This document shows, piece after piece, positions 7,112 through 9,384 of a DNA stretch of 9,384 bases (its first letter is position 1; each line of letters begins with the position of its first letter). The position numbers were made by a program, and so were the translations under genes. Below the pieces are notes generated by a model. That model did not search any database. It was not told where the DNA came from and saw only the letters and a program-made list of their open reading frames with translations. The DNA is taken from NCBI GenBank assembly GCA_947174955.1, contig CAMWKX010000036.1, forward strand, positions 1-9,384. The letters run 5' to 3'. This DNA comes from an uncultured Clostridia bacterium (GTDB lineage: Bacteria > Bacillota > Clostridia > Christensenellales > Borkfalkiaceae).

Positions 7112-7753
7112 CTATCCCTTATATTTTGTATTGTATCCGTGATTTTCTTCGGGGCGCAAATCGTTGGGGAACTGCATATCCGTCTTAATGTCGATAGAAA
7201 TCTTTTGCAGCCTCTCCAAAATGAAGTACGGGTTGTCGATATCCTCGACCATATAAGTACTGCCCGAATTGGTTCTGATAATTATATCGCCCACCTTGAA
7301 CATTCTGTCGATTAACCCGATATGCAAATCGAGCGAAGCTATGTCCGAATAAAAAATCGTATCGAACTTGGCAAAAAAGCCCGTCTTGATAATAATGCGC
7401 CTTTCCGTGAACGCGTATTCAGTGTTTTTCATATTCCTGAACGCGGTCACGATGCTTGCTATCCACATCCACACGGGCAGCAGGTGGAAAGCGAAAAATC
7501 CCGCCAGCACGAAGTACATAAACTTAGGCATACCCGACGTCATACAAATCATAGCAATCGCAAAGCCGTCGAACGCAAGCCATATCAGCGCAATGGGCAT
7601 CATTTTGAAGATGCGCCCCAAAACGTAAGATTTTTTATCGGGCGTACCCTCCCATAAAATTTTCTCGTCACCGCTCTTTCCGACCATTTCGCGTATGCCG
7701 AAACTGCCGTCGGTGTTGCTTTCGTCTTTAAAAAAACTCTCGTCTATCGCCAT
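7112..7753 (-). CDS. Two-TM membrane protein with bacterial PH domain
   Basis: Unknown role. The 213 residues fall into a hydrophilic N-terminal part (1-46), two membrane helices (about 49-72 and 77-104) and a bacterial pleckstrin-homology-like domain (about 109-187) of the bPH2/YdbS kind. The latter shows the pattern NTEYAFTERRIIIKTGFF, then SDIASLDL and VGDIIIRTNSGS. GDEKILWEGTPDKKSYVL (28-45) ahead of the helices is also typical of these proteins. In this family the PH part is cytoplasmic and the function is mostly unsettled, with links to envelope stress in some members. The SD is very strong (GGAGGTG, close to anti-SD), about 5 nt before the ATG and 18 nt after the upstream 68-residue gene, so the two form a unit. 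The TAG stop abuts the shared terminator. Confidence 0.85.
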   Translation of the reverse strand: MAIDESFFKDESNTDGSFGIREMVGKSGDEKILWEGTPDKKSYVLGRIFKMMPIALIWLAFDGFAIAMICMTSGMPKFMYFVLAGFFAFHLLPVWMWIASIVTAFRNMKNTEYAFTERRIIIKTGFFAKFDTIFYSDIASLDLHIGLIDRMFKVGDIIIRTNSGSTYMVEDIDNPYFILERLQKISIDIKTDMQFPNDLRPEENHGYNTKYKG

Positions 7754-7771
7754 AATTACACCTCCCTAAAA

Positions 7772-7978
7772 TTAATCCGACCATTTGTGCTTTGCAAGCG
7801 TGCGGTCCTTGATATCGTCGTAAAATTCAAAATACTTGCGGCGTATATCCTCGACCGTGTCATCGTCGTTGATATACCCCAACAGCTCGTCAAGCTCCTC
7901 AGCAGTAAAATCGGACAGACAGAACTCGCCGTCGAACGCCGAAGCTAACTTCATTAAATCCCAGTTCGTAGCCTTCAT
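7772..7978 (-). CDS. Small acidic protein of unknown function, probably leaderless mRNA
   Basis: I do not recognise this 68-residue protein. It is acidic (18 D/E against 9 K/R), without a signal peptide or membrane helix, and appears mostly helical; AEELDELLGYINDDDTVEDIRRKYFEFYDDI (26-56) could form two short helices. One cysteine (C20). Support for it being real: a strong promoter points straight at it, it ends 18 nt before the strongly initiated PH-domain gene, and the frame uses codons like its neighbours. It has no SD; the ATG is 6 nt past the -10 box, so the transcript probably begins at the ATG itself. It may serve the membrane protein encoded after it, but this is only context. Confidence 0.75.
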   Translation of the reverse strand: MKATNWDLMKLASAFDGEFCLSDFTAEELDELLGYINDDDTVEDIRRKYFEFYDDIKDRTLAKHKWSD

Positions 7979-7984
7979 AGTTTT

Positions 7985-8013
7985 ATTTTATCACTTATTT
8001 TATGCACTGTCAA
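7985..8013 (-). promoter_or_regulatory. Promoter of the 68-residue/PH-domain unit
   Basis: Perfect TTGACA (8013-8008), 17-nt spacer, TAAAAT (7990-7985), one mismatch from consensus. Six bases separate the -10 box from the ATG at 7978, so the expected start of transcription falls on or beside the A of ATG. Its -35 lies 2 bp from the -35 of the divergent promoter. Confidence 0.75.
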
Positions 8014-8015
8014 GG

Positions 8016-8045
8016 TTGCATAGCCCGCGCCTCAAGTGGTATAAT
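8016..8045 (+). promoter_or_regulatory. Promoter of the C_GCAxxG_C_C family gene
   Basis: TTGCAT (8016-8021), 18-nt spacer and perfect TATAAT (8040-8045). Transcription should begin near 8052, giving a 16-nt leader that carries the SD AAGGTGA (8057-8063), 4 nt before the ATG. Confidence 0.65.
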
Positions 8046-8067
8046 ATATTAAAGGTAAGGTGATTTT

Positions 8068-8523
8068 ATGGGCGCAAGAGCGGACAAGGCGAGAGAAATG
8101 TTTTTACAGGGTTACAACTGCTGTCAGGCTGTCGTGGGCGCGTTTGCCGATTTGTACGGCTTCGACCCCGAAACGGCTATGAAAATGGCGGAAGGCTTCG
8201 GCGGCGGACTTGGGCGTATGCGTTTAACGTGCGGCGCGGTCAACGCTATGGCAATGGTTGCGGGAATGAAAATGAGCCACGGAAAACCGGGCGATTTGCA
8301 GCTTCGCGGGGACATATATGCGGTCGTACGGCAAATGGTCGAAGAATTTAAAGCGCAAAACGGCACAATTATCTGCGCCGAACTTCTGGGACTTTCTATG
8401 CCGAAAGACGACTCTCCTATGCCCGAGGAGCGCACTCCCGAATACTACAAGCGCCGCCCCTGTCCCGACAAAATTCACCAGTGCGGACTGATAATAGAAA
8501 AATATTTAAACGTTGAAGATTAA
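8068..8523 (+). CDS. C_GCAxxG_C_C family probable redox protein
   Basis: Member of a family of roughly 140-150 residue cytoplasmic proteins defined by conserved cysteines and thought to be redox-active; no firm reaction is known. Family marks seen: GYNCCQAVVGAFADLYGFD near 15-33 (C18, C19), the glycine run EGFGGGLGRM (42-51) followed by TCGAVNAMAMVAG (54-66), C103 in IICAELLG, and a C-terminal pair C132 and C139 in CPDKIHQCG. The usual CGAxxG reads CGAVNA here, so the last glycine is alanine. Length 151 is normal. The start fits a clear SD and promoter. Members often lie near transporter genes, but none is adjacent here. The final TAA shares TTAA with the stop of the convergent gene. Confidence 0.88.
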   Translation: MGARADKAREMFLQGYNCCQAVVGAFADLYGFDPETAMKMAEGFGGGLGRMRLTCGAVNAMAMVAGMKMSHGKPGDLQLRGDIYAVVRQMVEEFKAQNGTIICAELLGLSMPKDDSPMPEERTPEYYKRRPCPDKIHQCGLIIEKYLNVED

Positions 8524-8804
8524 GGTTGTTTGTCAAACGCTTTCTGCATATCCATACCCGCTTTTATAGCAAAAAGAAATAAATGGCGGCATATTTCATA
8601 GTAGATATGCTCCATTTTATTTTCAACCGTAATTCCGTATCGATTGGCGAGTTTCTTAGTTTCTTCGTCAAGCTTTTCGTCCAATTGAGCTTTGACTTCG
8701 TCTGCCCTTTTAATATAACCACTATCGTCTTTCTTTTCGATTTTTTCGCGCCAATATTCAATTAGACTTGCATTTACTTCGTCAAACAAATCGGGAATTT
8801 CCAT
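8520..8804 (-). CDS. Small protein of unknown function, possibly DUF6809-like
   Basis: 94 residues, highly charged and predicted mostly helical. ADEVKAQLDEKLDEETKKLANRYG (34-57) looks like an amphipathic or short coiled-coil segment, followed by MEHIYYEICRHLFLFAIKAGMDMQKAF (64-90). This plan, a charged helix and then a hydrophobic helix with FxxGxxxG-like spacing near the end, reminds me of the DUF6809 small proteins of Firmicutes, but I cannot confirm it. It has an SD (AGAGGT, 8815-8810) 5 nt before the ATG and a near-consensus promoter. It is divergent from an XRE repressor, with overlapping promoters, which suggests the repressor controls it. The pair is more AT-rich than the housekeeping genes and may be acquired. 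Confidence 0.75.
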   Translation of the reverse strand: MEIPDLFDEVNASLIEYWREKIEKKDDSGYIKRADEVKAQLDEKLDEETKKLANRYGITVENKMEHIYYEICRHLFLFAIKAGMDMQKAFDKQP

Positions 8805-8822
8805 ACTATACCTCTCAAATAT

Positions 8823-8867
8823 TATCTCTATGGGTATATTTTTAATAATTGTATCACCTTAGAGATA
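8823..8867. promoter_or_regulatory. Inverted repeat, likely operator for the XRE repressor
   Basis: Perfect 8-bp inverted repeat TATCTCTA (8823-8830) and TAGAGATA (8860-8867), centres 37 bp apart, about 3.5 helical turns. The right arm touches the -10 box of the XRE gene and sits in the spacer of the opposing promoter; the left arm lies just inside the 94-residue gene's transcribed leader. This suits autorepression by a dimeric XRE protein with control of the divergent gene. Function is inferred. Confidence 0.5.
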
Positions 8868-8871
8868 TAAT
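8842..8871 (+). promoter_or_regulatory. Promoter of the XRE gene, at the start codon
   Basis: Perfect TATAAT (8866-8871) with a poor -35, TTAATA (8842-8847), 18 nt upstream. The ATG at 8878 begins 6 nt after the -10 box, so transcription should start at or beside the ATG. A weak -35 is common for self-controlled repressor genes. Confidence 0.55.
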
Positions 8872-8876
8872 GTCAA
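8848..8876 (-). promoter_or_regulatory. Promoter of the 94-residue gene, overlapping the XRE promoter
   Basis: Perfect TTGACA (8876-8871), 17-nt spacer, TACAAT (8853-8848), one mismatch from consensus. Expected start near 8841, leader about 36 nt with SD. Its -35 covers the last base of the XRE -10 box and the bases just before the XRE ATG, so the two promoters cannot be fully occupied at once. Confidence 0.7.
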
Positions 8877-8877
8877 T

Positions 8878-9090
8878 ATGGTAGAGATTAAACTTTCTAA
8901 AATTCTTAAACAGCTTATGGAAGAAGCTTCGATAAACCAAGTTCAATTATCAAAGGAAATCGGAGTTGCTCAAAGCGCAATCAGCGCTTGGCTTTGCGGC
9001 AAAAAAGAACCAAGCATAACCTCGCTTTGGCTCTTAGCGGACTATTTTAATGTAGAAATCGATTATTTGGTCGGCAGAAAAGATTATTAA
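8878..9090 (+). CDS. Small XRE-family helix-turn-helix repressor
   Basis: Seventy residues, a single Cro/CI-type HTH domain. Helix two and the recognition helix are in NQVQLSKEIGVAQSAISAWLCGKK (20-43), followed by EPSITSLWLLADYFNVEIDYLVGRKDY, the standard ending of these short regulators (LxxLADYFxVSxDYLLGR). No effector domain, so it binds DNA as a dimer without an obvious ligand pocket. No SD is present before the ATG; the -10 box is 6 nt away, so the mRNA is probably leaderless. The likely operator is the inverted repeat at 8823-8867 and the likely partner gene the divergent 94-residue one. The gene ends 5 nt before the terminator stem region shared with the rRNA operon. AT-rich composition suggests a phage- or element-derived origin. 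Confidence 0.9.
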   Translation: MVEIKLSKILKQLMEEASINQVQLSKEIGVAQSAISAWLCGKKEPSITSLWLLADYFNVEIDYLVGRKDY

Positions 9091-9095
9091 ACAGC

Positions 9096-9126
9096 AAAAA
9101 AAGCACACCGTTTGGTGTGCTTTTTT
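9096..9126. terminator. Bidirectional intrinsic terminator between XRE gene and 5S rRNA
   Basis: Stem GCACACC (9103-9109) and GGTGTGC (9114-9120), loop GTTT, with A7 on the left (9096-9102) and T6 on the right (9121-9126). It ends the XRE transcript rightward and the rRNA operon leftward. Confidence 0.93.
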
Positions 9127-9133
9127 GTTGAAA

Positions 9134-9248
<115 letters not shown>

Positions 9249-9384
9249 ATGGCTATATATAGGGCTGACGCCCGTTATATACGTTTCAGCGAAAACTGAC
9301 AACTACACAGAGTAAAAGAAATCAAATACAAAGACAAAGCCTCGTTAAAATCATAGCATAATCTCTAAATTATTGTGGATTCGT
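9249..9384 (-). other. Part of the 23S-5S rRNA spacer
   Basis: No gene or tRNA is visible and the 23S 3' end is not reached. Two things stand out on the minus strand: CTGTGTAGTTGTCAG near 9311-9297, like a motif often seen in Firmicutes rRNA spacers, and an imperfect hairpin just before 5S (9281-9256) with arms TATATA and GGGC pairing GCCC and TATATA across a GTCA loop and a 2-nt bulge. The hairpin may take part in precursor processing; this is inference. Confidence 0.7.

Noticed and set aside
8520..9090. Toxin-antitoxin pair
   Set aside because: The genes are divergent, not an overlapping operon, and the 94-residue protein shows no known toxin fold or motif. It may be a regulator with its target, but a toxin role is unsupported.
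9249..9384. 3' end of 23S rRNA or a tRNA in the spacer
   Set aside because: The conserved 23S 3' sequence is not present, and no cloverleaf or TTCGA-type T-loop with matching arms was found.

Overview
The window looks like chromosomal DNA from a Gram-positive bacterium of the Clostridia type (Bacillota). Reasons are the L13-type leader ahead of a probable rplM start, sigma-A type promoters (TTGACA/TATAAT with 17-nt spacers), the cysE-cysS pairing, Ktr/Trk potassium genes, a 5S rRNA of Firmicutes type and the protein sequences themselves. Coding DNA is moderately GC-rich, while the gaps between genes are short and very AT-rich. I cannot place it below class; an uncultured gut lineage is only a guess.

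Layout. At the left edge is the start of a probable rplM gene (minus strand), with its promoter and a hairpin leader. Next, also on the minus strand, lies one tight five-gene transcription unit, read from about 6090 to 201: ktrB (potassium channel subunit), ktrA (its RCK gating subunit), cysE (serine acetyltransferase), cysS (CysRS) and alaS (a compact AlaRS of about 600 residues). Gaps inside it are 8 to 11 nt, and cysE and cysS overlap by 32 nt. Divergent from ktrB is a monocistronic DeoR-family regulator with its own promoter and a strong bidirectional terminator. That terminator is shared with a two-gene minus-strand unit: an unknown acidic 68-residue protein, then a two-TM protein with a bacterial PH domain. 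Divergent from that unit is a plus-strand gene for a C_GCAxxG_C_C family probable redox protein.

The right end holds a more AT-rich small module: an unknown 94-residue gene and a divergent 70-residue XRE-type repressor, with overlapping promoters and an 8-bp inverted repeat. The window ends with a bidirectional terminator, a 5S rRNA gene on the minus strand and part of the 23S-5S spacer of an rRNA operon whose 23S gene lies beyond the right edge.

The most interesting signal is at the level of expression. Three genes (ktrB, the 68-residue gene and the XRE gene) have no Shine-Dalgarno sequence and carry a -10 box only 6 to 10 nt before the ATG. They would therefore make leaderless or nearly leaderless mRNAs, while neighbouring genes have ordinary ribosome binding sites. 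I see no CRISPR array, transposon or complete defence system, and no wholly new multi-gene system can be claimed from the sequence alone.
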